A DNA stretch of 64,000 nt from Effusibacillus dendaii. GTDB taxonomy: Bacteria; Bacillota; Bacilli; Tumebacillales; Effusibacillaceae. The notes under the pieces were generated by a model. That model did not search any database. It was not told the origin of the DNA and saw only the letters and a program-made list of their open reading frames with translations. The DNA lies in assembly GCF_015097055.1 (NCBI RefSeq), contig NZ_AP023366.1, forward strand, positions 1,550,001 through 1,614,000, written 5' to 3'. Made by a program: the position numbers and the translations under genes. Shown in pieces: positions 32,428 through 41,282 of this stretch. The stretch's first letter is position 1. Each line of letters starts with the position of its first letter.

Positions 32428-33892
32428 TGCATTCACATCCATTTCCATGCTGATGAGAAACCGATTGTTCGGCCGCCGCGCCTCCGCCAATCACCACGCG
32501 ACGTCTCGTATCCTTGGCAAATAACTTGCCCGGATTCATAATGTTTTGCGGATCAATTGCCTGTTTCAACGATTTCATCACTTCGATACCGGTTTCTCCC
32601 ACCTTCAGGGAGAGATAATTCATCTTGGCCATGCCGACACCATGCTCTCCGGTAATCGTGCCTCCCAGCTTGATGGCCGCCAGAAAAATCTCCTCAAACG
32701 CCTGCTCGACACGATGGATTTCTTCCTTATCCCGCTCGTCGGTCATACAGGTCGGATGCAGATTGCCGTCACCTGCATGGCCAAATGTGCAGATGTTAAC
32801 ACCATATTTTTTGGCAATCACGTTGACCTGTTCCACCATTTCCGCCAAACGGGCACGAGGCACCGTGGCATCTTCCAGGATCGTGGTGGGACTGATGCGA
32901 GCCAATGCAGACAACGCAAAGCGGCGGGCCTGCATCAATTTGGCACCTTCTTCCGGCGAGTTGGCGACGCTCACCTCAACCGCCCCTTCTTTCCGGCAGA
33001 TGTCCGCCATCCTTTGAATATCCCGCTCAACGACCGATTCCGGACCGTCCTGTTCAATCATCAAAATCGCACCCATATCAACCGGCAGACCGATTCGGGC
33101 AAAATCCTCCACCACCCGGATCGTGCCATTATCCAAAAATTCCATGGTAGCCGGAATGATCCGTTCCGCAATAATGCGTGACACGGCGCGCGCTGACCCG
33201 GTCAGATCACGGAAACTGGCCAGCATGGTACGTTTGCTTTCCGGCAATGGAATCAGTTTGGCAGTCGCTTCCGTAATAACGGCCAGCGTACCTTCCGATC
33301 CGACCAACAATTTCGTAAGATCGTAACCGGCCACATCTTTCGCCGACTTTCCGCCCGTTCGCAAAATCTCGCCGTTTGGCAAAACCGCCTGCAGTCCCAT
33401 AATATAATCTTTCGTCACACCATATTTCAGCCCGCGCAATCCGCCGGCGCATTCCGCAATATTGCCGCCGAGCGTAGAAACGTTCATGCTGCCGGGATCA
33501 GGCGGGTAGAAAAGGCCTAATTTTTCCACTTCTCGATGAAGATGAGCGGTAATCACGCCCGGCTCAAAAGTGGCGGTCAGATTATCCGAATCAATTTCCA
33601 CAATTTGATTCATTCGCGTCAGCACCACCACCAGCCCCCCTTCCACCGGCACCGTACCTGCCGACAGATTGGAACCGGACCCGCGCGAAACGATTTTGAT
33701 TCCTTCCCGCGCACAGACTTTAACAATCGCAGCCACTTCTTCCACCGTACCCGGCATCACCACTCCGTCTGGCATACTTTGGTAAAGCGGCGTAGCGTCA
33801 TACGAATAAGCCAGGCAATCCTCCGGTGTATCCAACAGCCAATTGCTTCCTACAATGGCTTTCAATTCTTTCGCAACCTGCGGTTTCAGCAT
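32408..33892 (-). CDS. glcD: Glycolate oxidase FAD subunit
   Basis: A 494-residue FAD-linked oxidase of the vanillyl-alcohol oxidase family. SRGSGSNLSAGTVPV and PPDPGSMNVSTLGGNIAECAGG bind FAD, VGSEGTLAVITEA is conserved, and GHAGDGNLHP and GEHGVGMAKM line the active site. It oxidises glycolate (or D-lactate) to the keto acid. AGGGAGG precedes ATG 33892. It leads the glcDF operon; the GntR regulator at 42201 may be a controller of such genes, but is distant. Confidence 0.93.
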   Translation of the reverse strand: MLKPQVAKELKAIVGSNWLLDTPEDCLAYSYDATPLYQSMPDGVVMPGTVEEVAAIVKVCAREGIKIVSRGSGSNLSAGTVPVEGGLVVVLTRMNQIVEIDSDNLTATFEPGVITAHLHREVEKLGLFYPPDPGSMNVSTLGGNIAECAGGLRGLKYGVTKDYIMGLQAVLPNGEILRTGGKSAKDVAGYDLTKLLVGSEGTLAVITEATAKLIPLPESKRTMLASFRDLTGSARAVSRIIAERIIPATMEFLDNGTIRVVEDFARIGLPVDMGAILMIEQDGPESVVERDIQRMADICRKEGAVEVSVANSPEEGAKLMQARRFALSALARISPTTILEDATVPRARLAEMVEQVNVIAKKYGVNICTFGHAGDGNLHPTCMTDERDKEEIHRVEQAFEEIFLAAIKLGGTITGEHGVGMAKMNYLSLKVGETGIEVMKSLKQAIDPQNIMNPGKLFAKDTRRRVVIGGGAAAEQSVSHQHGNGCECNEHTAG

Positions 33893-33984
33893 TCCGCATC
33901 CTCCCTGCTTATAATCTCTATAAAATAGAATATCATATTTGGCAGGAGATCGGATGACCTGATTTTTACAATGTAAAATAAAAC

Positions 33985-34031
33985 AAAAAACGTCTTTTGG
34001 AGCCTTTTTGCTTACAGCTCCAAAAGACGTA
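33985..34031 (-). terminator. Terminator of the ehu-ect operon
   Basis: ACGTCTTTTGGAGC pairs with GCTCCAAAAGACGT (33990-34030). On the minus strand TTTTTTGTTTTATTTT follows. It lies just after the ectD stop. Confidence 0.92.
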
Positions 34032-34044
34032 TACAAGCTTACAC

Positions 34045-34947
34045 CTACTGGCGTTCGGCGATAAAATCAGGACGTGACTTTTTGCCGTGGAACGGCTCTA
34101 CCAGCTTATTTTCAACACTGTTATAGACGAGAAACACGTTGCTTCTTGCAATCGGAGTAATATTGCTGTTTGATCCGTGCATGATATTGCAGTCAAACAA
34201 TAGAATCGATCCCGCTTTTCCTGTCGGCGTCTGAATGCCAAACTTCTGATAGAGCCACGTCAGGCTGTCCGGGTCGGGGACCCCATATTCCTGACGGCGC
34301 AAGGACTGTTTATAATGGTCGTCAGGCGTGTCTCCCACACACGAAACAAAATGTCGGTGCGAGCCCGGCATGACCATCAGCGGACCGTTCTGCTGATGAT
34401 TATCGGTCAGCGCGATCGAACAGCTTAGCGCTCTCATGCGGGGCATTCCGTCTTCCACATGCCAAGTCTCAAAATCCGAGTGCCAATAAAATTCCTTCCC
34501 CTTAAACCCCGGTTTAAAATTAATTCGGGATTGGTGGATATACACTTCACTGCCCAAAATTTGCCGCATGATATCCACCAATTTAGGTCCTTGCGCCAGT
34601 TCCCTAAACACCTGGTTGTTCCGGTGTACGGCAAACACGGAACGAACCTCTTCACTTTCCGGTTCCCGAATAATTTCCGGCGCATCCGAATGTTTGCCTG
34701 CCTCCCACACATTCTGCAATTCATCCCGAAAATACTGAACCTCTTCTCCTGAGAAGAAACCTTCCAGAAACAGATACCCGTGTTGATCATAAAATTGCAG
34801 TTGTTCGCGAGTTAACGGTCCTGGTGCGGAATCCCCGCCATGCAGCACCGCATCTTTCCGGTCCAAAATCTGCGGAGTACGGCTGACTCGTGAAGGATAC
34901 AGATCGATCATCCGCTGACGGTCGCCGGTCATCGCGTTTGAACTCAT
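34045..34947 (-). CDS. ectD: Ectoine hydroxylase
   Basis: A 300-residue non-haem Fe(II)/2-oxoglutarate dioxygenase that makes 5-hydroxyectoine. Iron ligands are His156 and Asp158 (YWHSDFETWH) and His257 (IMHGSN). QSRINFKPGFKGKEF is the ectoine-hydroxylase signature. Length is standard. It is the last gene of ectABCD, 27 bases after ectC, and is followed by a strong terminator. Hydroxyectoine suggests protection against heat and drying as well as salt. Confidence 0.97.
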   Translation of the reverse strand: MSSNAMTGDRQRMIDLYPSRVSRTPQILDRKDAVLHGGDSAPGPLTREQLQFYDQHGYLFLEGFFSGEEVQYFRDELQNVWEAGKHSDAPEIIREPESEEVRSVFAVHRNNQVFRELAQGPKLVDIMRQILGSEVYIHQSRINFKPGFKGKEFYWHSDFETWHVEDGMPRMRALSCSIALTDNHQQNGPLMVMPGSHRHFVSCVGDTPDDHYKQSLRRQEYGVPDPDSLTWLYQKFGIQTPTGKAGSILLFDCNIMHGSNSNITPIARSNVFLVYNSVENKLVEPFHGKKSRPDFIAERQ

Positions 34948-34974
34948 AGTTACCCCCCCTGTTCCCTTGTTTGT

Positions 34975-35376
34975 TCATGCCCCCGCTTCACTTTCATCGA
35001 GCGGATACGCGCCGTCCGCATCGTGCACTTCACGTCCTGTCAATGCCGGATTAAACACGCAGATGACCCGCATATCTCTCGTTGTTGCCCGTAAGTAATG
35101 TTTTTCATGGCCGTTTAACACATACATGGTTCCCGGTTGGATGTGGTAAATCGTGCCGTCCGCAATGACCTCCACTTCTCCTTCCCCGTCGATGCAGTAC
35201 ACCGCTTCGATATGATTTTTGTACCAAATCAATGTTTCGGTGCCCGCTTTAATGATCGTGTCATTCAAAGAAAATCCGACACCATCTTTTTTCAAAAGCA
35301 GCCGCCTGCTGTTCCATGTAGGCGTATCCACATCATGCTCCGTCCCGATAATATCCTTCAATTTCCTCACTATCAT
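34975..35376 (-). CDS. ectC: L-ectoine synthase
   Basis: A 133-residue cupin enzyme that cyclises N-gamma-acetyl-diaminobutyrate to ectoine. It starts MIVRKLKDIIGTEHDV and has TWNSRRLLLKKDGVGFS, the metal-site region HIEAVYCIDGEGE and LNGHEKHYLRA, all typical. Length is normal. GGAGAGGAGAATCG precedes the ATG. Gaps to ectB and ectD are 25 and 27 bases. Confidence 0.97.
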   Translation of the reverse strand: MIVRKLKDIIGTEHDVDTPTWNSRRLLLKKDGVGFSLNDTIIKAGTETLIWYKNHIEAVYCIDGEGEVEVIADGTIYHIQPGTMYVLNGHEKHYLRATTRDMRVICVFNPALTGREVHDADGAYPLDESEAGA

Positions 35377-35401
35377 ATCGATTCTCCTCTCCCCACCTCG
35401 T

Positions 35402-36694
35402 CTAGTTAACTGGCAAATCTCTCCGGCACTGTTCGAAACTGGCCGCTATAATCTGCAACCCCTTTTCCAATCCTTCGTTATCAATAATGAGGGGCGGCAG
35501 CAATTTAATCACTTCGCTGCTCGGCCCGGACGTTTCCATAATTAAACCTTTGTCAAACGCAGCCGCGCAGATTTTCTCAGCCAATCCGTCTACTCCAAGA
35601 GCGATTCCCTGGATCAACCCGCGACCGCGAACTTCTCCGCGCATTTCCGGATATCTCTCCACCAATTGCCGCAGGAAACGATTGACCTTCTCCCCTTTTT
35701 GCTGAATCTGTTTGCTGAACTGATCGGTTTCCCAGTACTGCAGGGCTTCCCTGCCAGCCACAAAGGCGAGGTTATGCCCGCGGAAAGTTCCGTTATGCTC
35801 GCCTGGTTCCCAGACATCATGTTCCGGTTTAATTAACGTCAGAGCCAGCGGAATGCCATATCCGCCGATTGATTTCGACAAGCAGATAATATCAGGTTGG
35901 ATGCCCGCCGGTTCAAAACTGAAAAAGGGACCCGTTCGGCCACATCCCACCTGCACATCATCAACGATCAGCAAAATCTCCCACCGACGACAAATACTTT
36001 CAATTTCTTTCAGCCATTCAAAACTGGCCGCGTTAATGCCACCTTCGCCTTGAACCGTCTCGAGGATAATGGCTGCAGGGAGAGAAACGCCGCTGCCATT
36101 GTCTTCGAGGAACCTCTCGATGTATTCTGCCGTGTTGACTTGGTTCCCCAGGTAGCCGTCAAATGGCATCGAGACCGTATTCGTCAGGGACATGCCGGCC
36201 CCCCTGCGCTTAAACTTGTTGCCGGTAACCGAAAGAGAGCCTACTGTCATACCATGAAACGCATTCGTGAAGCTCATGACTATTTCCCGTCCCGTCACCT
36301 TTCGAGCAAGTTTGAGGGCGCTTTCTACCGAATTGGTTCCTGTCGGACCGGGAAACATCACTTTGTAATTCAGCTTTCGAGGTTTCAGAATGACGTCGCG
36401 GAAACCGACCAATAGCTCTTCCTTCGCCTCTGTAGCCATATCCAGACTGTGTGTAATCCCATCCTTCATCAAATATTCGATCAGCTTCTGTTTGATTTTG
36501 GGATTGTTATGCCCGTAGTTGAGAGACCCGGCACCGGCAAAAAAGTCAATGTACTCCTTGCCTTTCCGATCCCATACCTTGTAGCCGCTGGACCTGCTGA
36601 ACACGGTCGGGAAACTCCGGCAATAGCTGCGCACCTCCGATTCCAACTGCTCAAACACATACAACGGGTTTGTCACTTCCTCCAAAATCTTCAT
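35402..36694 (-). CDS. ectB: Diaminobutyrate-2-oxoglutarate transaminase
   Basis: A 430-residue class III aminotransferase. It converts L-aspartate semialdehyde to L-2,4-diaminobutyrate with glutamate as donor, the first ectoine step. Features: [51 protein letters not shown] and the PLP Lys in [10 protein letters not shown]. The start at 36694 follows AAGGAGGAATGAG. A 75-base gap to ectA is the largest within the ect genes. Confidence 0.96.
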   Translation of the reverse strand: MKILEEVTNPLYVFEQLESEVRSYCRSFPTVFSRSSGYKVWDRKGKEYIDFFAGAGSLNYGHNNPKIKQKLIEYLMKDGITHSLDMATEAKEELLVGFRDVILKPRKLNYKVMFPGPTGTNSVESALKLARKVTGREIVMSFTNAFHGMTVGSLSVTGNKFKRRGAGMSLTNTVSMPFDGYLGNQVNTAEYIERFLEDNGSGVSLPAAIILETVQGEGGINAASFEWLKEIESICRRWEILLIVDDVQVGCGRTGPFFSFEPAGIQPDIICLSKSIGGYGIPLALTLIKPEHDVWEPGEHNGTFRGHNLAFVAGREALQYWETDQFSKQIQQKGEKVNRFLRQLVERYPEMRGEVRGRGLIQGIALGVDGLAEKICAAAFDKGLIMETSGPSSEVIKLLPPLIIDNEGLEKGLQIIAASFEQCRRDLPVN

Positions 36695-36769
36695 CTCATT
36701 CCTCCTTATCAATCTGACAGATTACAATTATTCTAGTAACCATTCATTCGGACAGCTTATGGGCGAAAC

Positions 36770-37264
36770 TCAACAGTTCAATTGTGAGAACGGACCAATC
36801 CGGAACAACATTTCCGCTTCATGCGCCCCATCTAAAAACAGCTCCACCGGGAAACATTCGGTAACCCTGCAGCCTGTCTTCCAATCCCTCGCAAAACCTC
36901 GAAACAAGGATTCGGAAGGACGGTTGGACGGGGAAATGGTCGTTTCCAGAAAACGCACTCCGCGACATACATCCCTTGTCATCAGAAAACGTAACAAGGA
37001 TTTTCCAATCCCTTTTCCCTGCTGCGTGTTTGCCACACCCACCTGCCAGACGAATATCGTGTCCGGCTTGCCGGGAGGCAGAAAAGCGGTGATAAATCCG
37101 CAGATTTTTCCATTGTATTCGGCAACCACACAGGTGTGAGGGAAGTATTTGCCCATCATTAAATAGGCATAGACCGAATTCACATCCAATACACCTGTTT
37201 CCTTTACAATGGTCCAAACGTCAGCTCCGTCCTGTTCGGTCATATTTCGGAACGTCAAGTGCAT
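36770..37264 (-). CDS. ectA: Diaminobutyrate acetyltransferase
   Basis: A 164-residue GNAT enzyme that acetylates diaminobutyrate at the gamma-amino group. EctA signatures: WTIVKETGVLDVNSVYAYL, FVWQVGVA and the acetyl-CoA loop QGKGIGKSLL, then ETTISPSNRPSESLFR. It begins five bases after the end of ehuA, so synthesis genes are joined directly to the uptake genes. Confidence 0.96.
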   Translation of the reverse strand: MHLTFRNMTEQDGADVWTIVKETGVLDVNSVYAYLMMGKYFPHTCVVAEYNGKICGFITAFLPPGKPDTIFVWQVGVANTQQGKGIGKSLLRFLMTRDVCRGVRFLETTISPSNRPSESLFRGFARDWKTGCRVTECFPVELFLDGAHEAEMLFRIGPFSQLNC

Positions 37265-37269
37265 GGCCT

Positions 37270-38091
37270 TTAGAATCCATTTGTCCGAAAACGATTAAGG
37301 AACATCTGCAGCCGGGGACTTTTCGGATTTTCAAAAATCTGTTTGGGGGAGCCCTCCTCAACAATTTTGCCGCCGTCCGTAAACAAAATACGATCTGCCA
37401 CATCACGCGCAAACTCCATTTCGTGTGTAATCAACAGCATCGCCATATCGCCTTCCGCCGCAATTTCTTTGATCACTGTCAACACCTCCCCAACCAATTC
37501 GGGATCCAAGGCAGATGTCGGTTCATCAAACAGCATCACTTTCGGCCGCATGACCAATGCTCTCGCAATCGCCACACGCTGTTTTTGACCACCCGACAGT
37601 TGGCCCGGATATTTGTCCAACTTATCCAACAGCCCGACTTTATCCAACATGATCTTGGCTCTCTCCACCGCCTCCTCTTTTGACAGACCGAGCACCCGAA
37701 TGGGCGCTTCCGTCACGTTGCGCAAAATGGTCATATGCGGAAACAGGTTAAAATGTTGAAACACCATGCCAATGCTGCCTCGCACACGATGCAGATGTTT
37801 TTCGTCCGCCCGCGTCAGTCTGCCTTTTACTCTCTTGTGCCACAGCAGTTCTCCATCCACTTCAATCGTGCCGGCCGTCGGTTCTTCCAGCGTCATCAGC
37901 AAACGGGCGAGTGTTGTTTTGCCGGATCCGCTCGGACCGATCACCGCCACCTTTTCCCCCGGATAGATATCCAGATCGATTTCCTTTAGTACCTGCAGAT
38001 CGCCATATGATTTGCTGATTTTCCGATAGCGGACAATCGGATTTCCCTCCACATTCTCATATCCCTCGTACAAACTGGACACATGGATCAT
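37270..38091 (-). CDS. ehuA: Ectoine/hydroxyectoine ABC transporter ATPase
   Basis: A 273-residue polar-amino-acid type ATPase. Walker A GPSGSGKTT, Q-loop QHFNLFPH, signature LSGGQKQR, Walker B VMLFDEPTSALD and the H-loop ITHEM are all intact. The start at 38091 gives normal spacing from GGGAGG; an ATG two codons earlier abuts it. It pairs with permeases EhuC and EhuD. Specificity for ectoines is inferred from the ect genes in the same operon and from the EhuBCDA gene set. Confidence 0.92.
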   Translation of the reverse strand: MIHVSSLYEGYENVEGNPIVRYRKISKSYGDLQVLKEIDLDIYPGEKVAVIGPSGSGKTTLARLLMTLEEPTAGTIEVDGELLWHKRVKGRLTRADEKHLHRVRGSIGMVFQHFNLFPHMTILRNVTEAPIRVLGLSKEEAVERAKIMLDKVGLLDKLDKYPGQLSGGQKQRVAIARALVMRPKVMLFDEPTSALDPELVGEVLTVIKEIAAEGDMAMLLITHEMEFARDVADRILFTDGGKIVEEGSPKQIFENPKSPRLQMFLNRFRTNGF

Positions 38092-38114
38092 GCTCATCCT
38101 CCCACTTCCTTTGC

Positions 38115-38765
38115 TTATTTTTGTTCAAGCCTCAATTCCATTCGGCGAACCCAAATGGCAGACAGATAACTTAACAGCAGGAACAGGAATCCGGCAATCG
38201 TGAACGCCTCCAGATAGCGAAACGACTGGGAACCGATCATTTTAGCGGTTTGCATCAGTTCTACTACCGTAATCGTAGAAAGAAGCGGCGTTTCTTTAAA
38301 CATCGTGATCAGGTAATTGCCCAAAACCGGCACAACTGGCCGAATGGCCTGCGGTAAAATAATCCGCATCCATGTCTGTGATCTGGAAAAGTTCAACGCA
38401 ATCGCCGCTTCCCATTGTCCGCGCGGCACATTTTCAATGCCGGCCCGGTACACTTCGGACAAATAGGTGCTGTAATGCAGACCCAATCCAATCACGCCCA
38501 CTGTGAAGGCGGGTAACGAAATACCGTAAAACGGAAGCGCGAAATATAAGAAATACAATTGAATCAAAAGCGGCGTGCTGCGGATAAACTCGACCACCAA
38601 ACCAGACGCCCATGCAATCGGCTTTCGCTTTGACCGGCGGCCAAAAGCCAACAGCATCCCTAACAAAGCGGCCAGTACGAAACCTGATAATGTGGCCTCA
38701 ATGGTCACATCAACCACTTTCAACAACTTCGGCAAAATCGAATATGCAAACTCCCAATCCCACAT
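38115..38765 (-). CDS. ehuD: Ectoine/hydroxyectoine ABC permease EhuD
   Basis: A 216-residue HisM-type permease with about five helices. The N-terminal segment is YSILPKLLKVVDVTIEATLSG, the FIRSTPLLIQLYFLYFALP motif is present, and the EAA loop is GQWEAAIALNFSRSQTWMRIILPQA. Partner of EhuC in the membrane. Its start lies three bases from the ehuC stop. Confidence 0.92.
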   Translation of the reverse strand: MWDWEFAYSILPKLLKVVDVTIEATLSGFVLAALLGMLLAFGRRSKRKPIAWASGLVVEFIRSTPLLIQLYFLYFALPFYGISLPAFTVGVIGLGLHYSTYLSEVYRAGIENVPRGQWEAAIALNFSRSQTWMRIILPQAIRPVVPVLGNYLITMFKETPLLSTITVVELMQTAKMIGSQSFRYLEAFTIAGFLFLLLSYLSAIWVRRMELRLEQK

Positions 38766-38768
38766 CTT

Positions 38769-39416
38769 TTACACCCTCCCTGCGGAAACTCTCCGTTCCA
38801 ACCAACGCACAACAAGAGTCAGGGAGTACGCAAGAACAAAGTAAATGACAAGAATAAGCCCCAATATCTCCGGCGTTCTGGCAATGTTTGCGGTTCGCAT
38901 CAGCATACCGGTAAACGTCAAATCGGATAATGTGATCAGCGAAACAAGCGATGTGCCTTTTAAAAGTTCAATCAACAGATTTCCGAAAGCGGGCAGCATC
39001 AGAGTAAACGCTTGCGGGAGGATCACGCTCCGCATCCGCTGAAACGAGGTCAGGTTCAACGCGATTGCAGCTTCCGTCTGCCCTTTTGGAATCGCCTGAA
39101 TCGAACTACGGACAATCTCCGAACCGTAAGCGCCATAGTTCAGTCCTAACGCCAGAACACCTGTTGTCATCGGCTCCAGTTCAATTCCCAATATTGGCAA
39201 AGCGAAAAACAGCCAAAACATTTGCACCAGCAATGAAGTACCCCGAAAAAATTCCACATATACGGCTGCAGCCATTCGCACCCATGCCCATTTTGACAAA
39301 CGACACAACCCAGCGGTGAATGAAAGGAGCAAAGCTGCAACCGCAGAACAGGCCATTACTTGCAGAGTCACTTCTACCCCGTGCAGAAGGGGTGTAAACA
39401 GGTCAGTCGGAAAAAT
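38769..39416 (-). CDS. ehuC: Ectoine/hydroxyectoine ABC permease EhuC, ATT start
   Basis: A HisM-type permease of 215 residues if started at ATT 39416. The N-terminus FPTDLFTPLLHGVEVTLQVM aligns with the EhuD N-terminus, and the EAA loop is GQTEAAIALNLTSFQRMRSVILPQA. The first standard start in frame is GTG 39371, which would cut off the periplasmic start of helix 1. ATT stands seven bases after GGGGTG and 18 bases after the ehuB stop, so initiation at ATT is preferred. CTG 39401 is a less likely alternative. Confidence 0.85.
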   Translation of the reverse strand: MFPTDLFTPLLHGVEVTLQVMACSAVAALLLSFTAGLCRLSKWAWVRMAAAVYVEFFRGTSLLVQMFWLFFALPILGIELEPMTTGVLALGLNYGAYGSEIVRSSIQAIPKGQTEAAIALNLTSFQRMRSVILPQAFTLMLPAFGNLLIELLKGTSLVSLITLSDLTFTGMLMRTANIARTPEILGLILVIYFVLAYSLTLVVRWLERRVSAGRV

Positions 39417-39434
39417 GGTTCTGCACCCCTTTCC

Positions 39435-40340
39435 TTATTTCAATAATTCTTCTGCCGTTTTACCGCCCGGCAGTTCCTGCTTGGTAAATCCGAACGGGCT
39501 TAGAATGTTCAGAAGTTCGCCTGAATCCTCCAGTTTTTTCAATTCCTCGTTATACGCTTGCCGGAAATCATCGTCCCCTTGGCGGAAAACGGCAGCCCCA
39601 TAACCGCGTATACTTTTACCATCGATCACCGGCTGTTCGAAATCCATGACCCTCTCAATCGAAGGATCTTTCGCTGAATCCATCACTGCCTGCAAAGAAG
39701 GACCGGTCATTGTAATGGCGTTTACACGTCCGGCCTGCAGAGCGTTGATGGCAGAAGGCTGATCGGATACAATCACGATTTGGCTATCCGACACCCCGCT
39801 CTTTTTCAGATAATCGATCTCGATGGCGCCCCCCATTACACCAACTTTCACTTCTGAATTGGCGGCAATATCCTTATAACTGTGAAGATTCATCGGATTC
39901 CCCTTCTTAACGGCAATCGCTTCCCCAATACTGTATTCAGGATTGGCAAAATCGACCTGCTTCGCCCGCTCCGGCGTAATATACATACCCGCCGTAATGA
40001 TGTCGAAACGTTTTGCTTTCAGCCCCGGAATCAACGACCCGAATTCGGTCAATACACCGTTTACTTCTTTGATCCCAAGGTTTTTCAGAACGGCGCGCGC
40101 GACCTCAACCGCTTCACCTGTCAATTTGCCGTCCGGGGCCGCATAGGCGTATGGTTTTTCGTTGGCAAAACCGACTGTCACATACCCCTGCCGTTTTGCT
40201 TTTTCAAACGCAGTTTCCTGTTTGCCGGAATCTTGCGCCGACCCGCTTGTGCTGCCGCCGCATCCTGCCAATAAAAGCCCGGCAGCCAGAACACCGGTCA
40301 ACATCGCAGCCCATTTTGATTGCAAAGTTTTGCTTTTCAT
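39435..40340 (-). CDS. ehuB: Ectoine/hydroxyectoine substrate-binding lipoprotein
   Basis: A 301-residue solute-binding protein. The signal peptide ends in the lipobox LLAGCGG (Cys about residue 27). The mature part is a family 3 polar amino-acid binding fold: YVTVGFANEKPYAYA, GEAVEVARAVLKNLG, LIPGLKAKRFDIITAGMYITPER. This EKPYAY signature is typical of EhuB. The start at 40340 follows AAAGGAG. First gene of the ehuBCDA-ectABCD unit; the c-di-AMP riboswitch and a terminator lie upstream. Confidence 0.94.
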   Translation of the reverse strand: MKSKTLQSKWAAMLTGVLAAGLLLAGCGGSTSGSAQDSGKQETAFEKAKRQGYVTVGFANEKPYAYAAPDGKLTGEAVEVARAVLKNLGIKEVNGVLTEFGSLIPGLKAKRFDIITAGMYITPERAKQVDFANPEYSIGEAIAVKKGNPMNLHSYKDIAANSEVKVGVMGGAIEIDYLKKSGVSDSQIVIVSDQPSAINALQAGRVNAITMTGPSLQAVMDSAKDPSIERVMDFEQPVIDGKSIRGYGAAVFRQGDDDFRQAYNEELKKLEDSGELLNILSPFGFTKQELPGGKTAEELLK

Positions 40341-40387
40341 TTCATTTCTCCTTTCTGATCTCATCTCGCACATCCAGGCCATGCAAC

Positions 40388-40449
40388 AAAAAAGACCGGT
40401 GCTGCTTTTTCACGGAACCGAAGTTCCAAGAAAAAGTCTGCACCGGTCT
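40388..40449 (-). terminator. Riboswitch-controlled terminator before ehuB
   Basis: On the minus strand GACCGGTGC (40440-40448) pairs with GCACCGGTC (40394-40402). The loop holds a second hairpin (CTTTTTC-TTGGAAC-TTCG-GTTCC-GTGAAAAAG). TTTTTT follows. It lies 48 bases before the ehuB start. Confidence 0.9.
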
Positions 40450-40544
40450 GACGCGCGCATCACCAAAAGATGAATACAACGACCGAATCCGCGACCTGGC
40501 AAAAGCGGCAGAAAAAGAAAATAGTCTGCATCCCGCCGATTTGC

Positions 40545-40670
40545 AATCTTGGATCTTCCCTGCGTTAGCTTACGAGGTTAGCTGTCGGGTAGGATGGCAG
40601 AGAAGTTTCTCACATCCCTCCTGGCATAGCCAGGATTAACCCCAGGAACTTGGTTCCCCCGCTTCCATAC
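40545..40670 (-). promoter_or_regulatory. c-di-AMP riboswitch (ydaO/yuaA class)
   Basis: Minus-strand sequence contains the class signature in order: GAAGCGGGGGAACCA, TGGGGTTAATCC, the variable hairpin with CCAGG/GGATG, CCTACCCGACAGCTAACCTC with GTAAGC, and GCAGGGAAG. Then follow the long terminator at 40388-40449 and ehuB. ydaO riboswitches bind c-di-AMP and turn genes off; they commonly control osmolyte and potassium transport. Here the regulated unit is ectoine uptake plus synthesis. Exact 5' and 3' limits are estimated. Confidence 0.88.
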
Positions 40671-40901
40671 AATGGAATTCAGCCTGTTTGTTTAATAATA
40701 AATACGTTGAATGAATAAACCATTCATTTATTTGTTGTACTTATGATAACACATTCGATTTTTTCCATTCACCCCGGAAATATTCTGATTATTTCAGCTG
40801 AGACTGTCTCTCCCCATATCAGCCGGAATTATCAGTTATATCCAGACTTTTCCTCCCAAATCCTGCCCTGTCTGCTCCTCAAATCCGGTCATTCGCGATT
40901 G
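40671..40901. other. Promoter region of the ehu-ect operon
   Basis: On the minus strand TATTAT (about 40697-40702) can serve as -10. An inverted repeat TGAATG-N7-CATTCA at about 40711-40729 resembles a FadR-type half-site pair but with a seven-base spacer. No gene is seen up to the GY-rich gene. Confidence 0.4.
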
Positions 40902-41282
40902 TCACCACCAATAACCTCCACCGTACCCGTACGGTGCTCCATACCCATAACCATAAGGCCTACCGAATCCATACGGTCTGCCGTACCCGTATCCGTATGG
41001 TGTGCCATACCCTCCATATGCGCCCAGCGAAAATAAAGTGGTAAGCGGAAGCAAGAAAGGCAGGAACACCGTTTCCGCATCCATCGCAGCCGGTCGATCC
41101 GCCGTTGTAAAGTCAACCTGGCTGTCTTTACGGTTCGCCGAAGCATGTACCGGGATCGGCTGCAGCAATATTCCTTTTCGGCTTACCCGTTGCACGATGC
41201 CATAATGTTTTTGGTGCCCTTTGCATTCCGCACATACAGGCTTCCCCAAAAATCGCAGCGCTTCTTGATAGGTAACCGCCAA
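40902..41282 (-). CDS. Small-barrel protein with Gly/Tyr-rich tail
   Basis: A 126-residue paralogue of the protein at 9977. The N-terminal barrel is AVTYQEALRFLGKPV and HYGIVQRVSRKGILLQP. A linker and a short hydrophobic segment (FLPFLLPLTTLFSLG) follow, and then a Gly/Tyr/Pro-rich repeat tail (YGYGRPYGFGRPYGYGYG) ending in GGGYWW. The start is TTG 41282, eight bases after GGGAG, matching the ATG-AVTY start of the paralogue; upstream in-frame ATGs give unrelated sequence. The CxxC-like AECKGH is unique to this copy. Spore-surface role is inferred. Confidence 0.75.
   Translation of the reverse strand: MAVTYQEALRFLGKPVCAECKGHQKHYGIVQRVSRKGILLQPIPVHASANRKDSQVDFTTADRPAAMDAETVFLPFLLPLTTLFSLGAYGGYGTPYGYGYGRPYGFGRPYGYGYGAPYGYGGGYWW

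Noticed and set aside
31141-32541. A 466-codon open frame on the plus strand
   Set aside because: It lies exactly antisense to glcF, has no recognisable domains and no ribosome binding site; it is a codon-bias shadow of the real gene.
40388-40670. T-box leader before ehuB
   Set aside because: No T-box sequence (TGGNACCGCG type) or specifier loop; the conserved blocks fit the ydaO c-di-AMP class instead.
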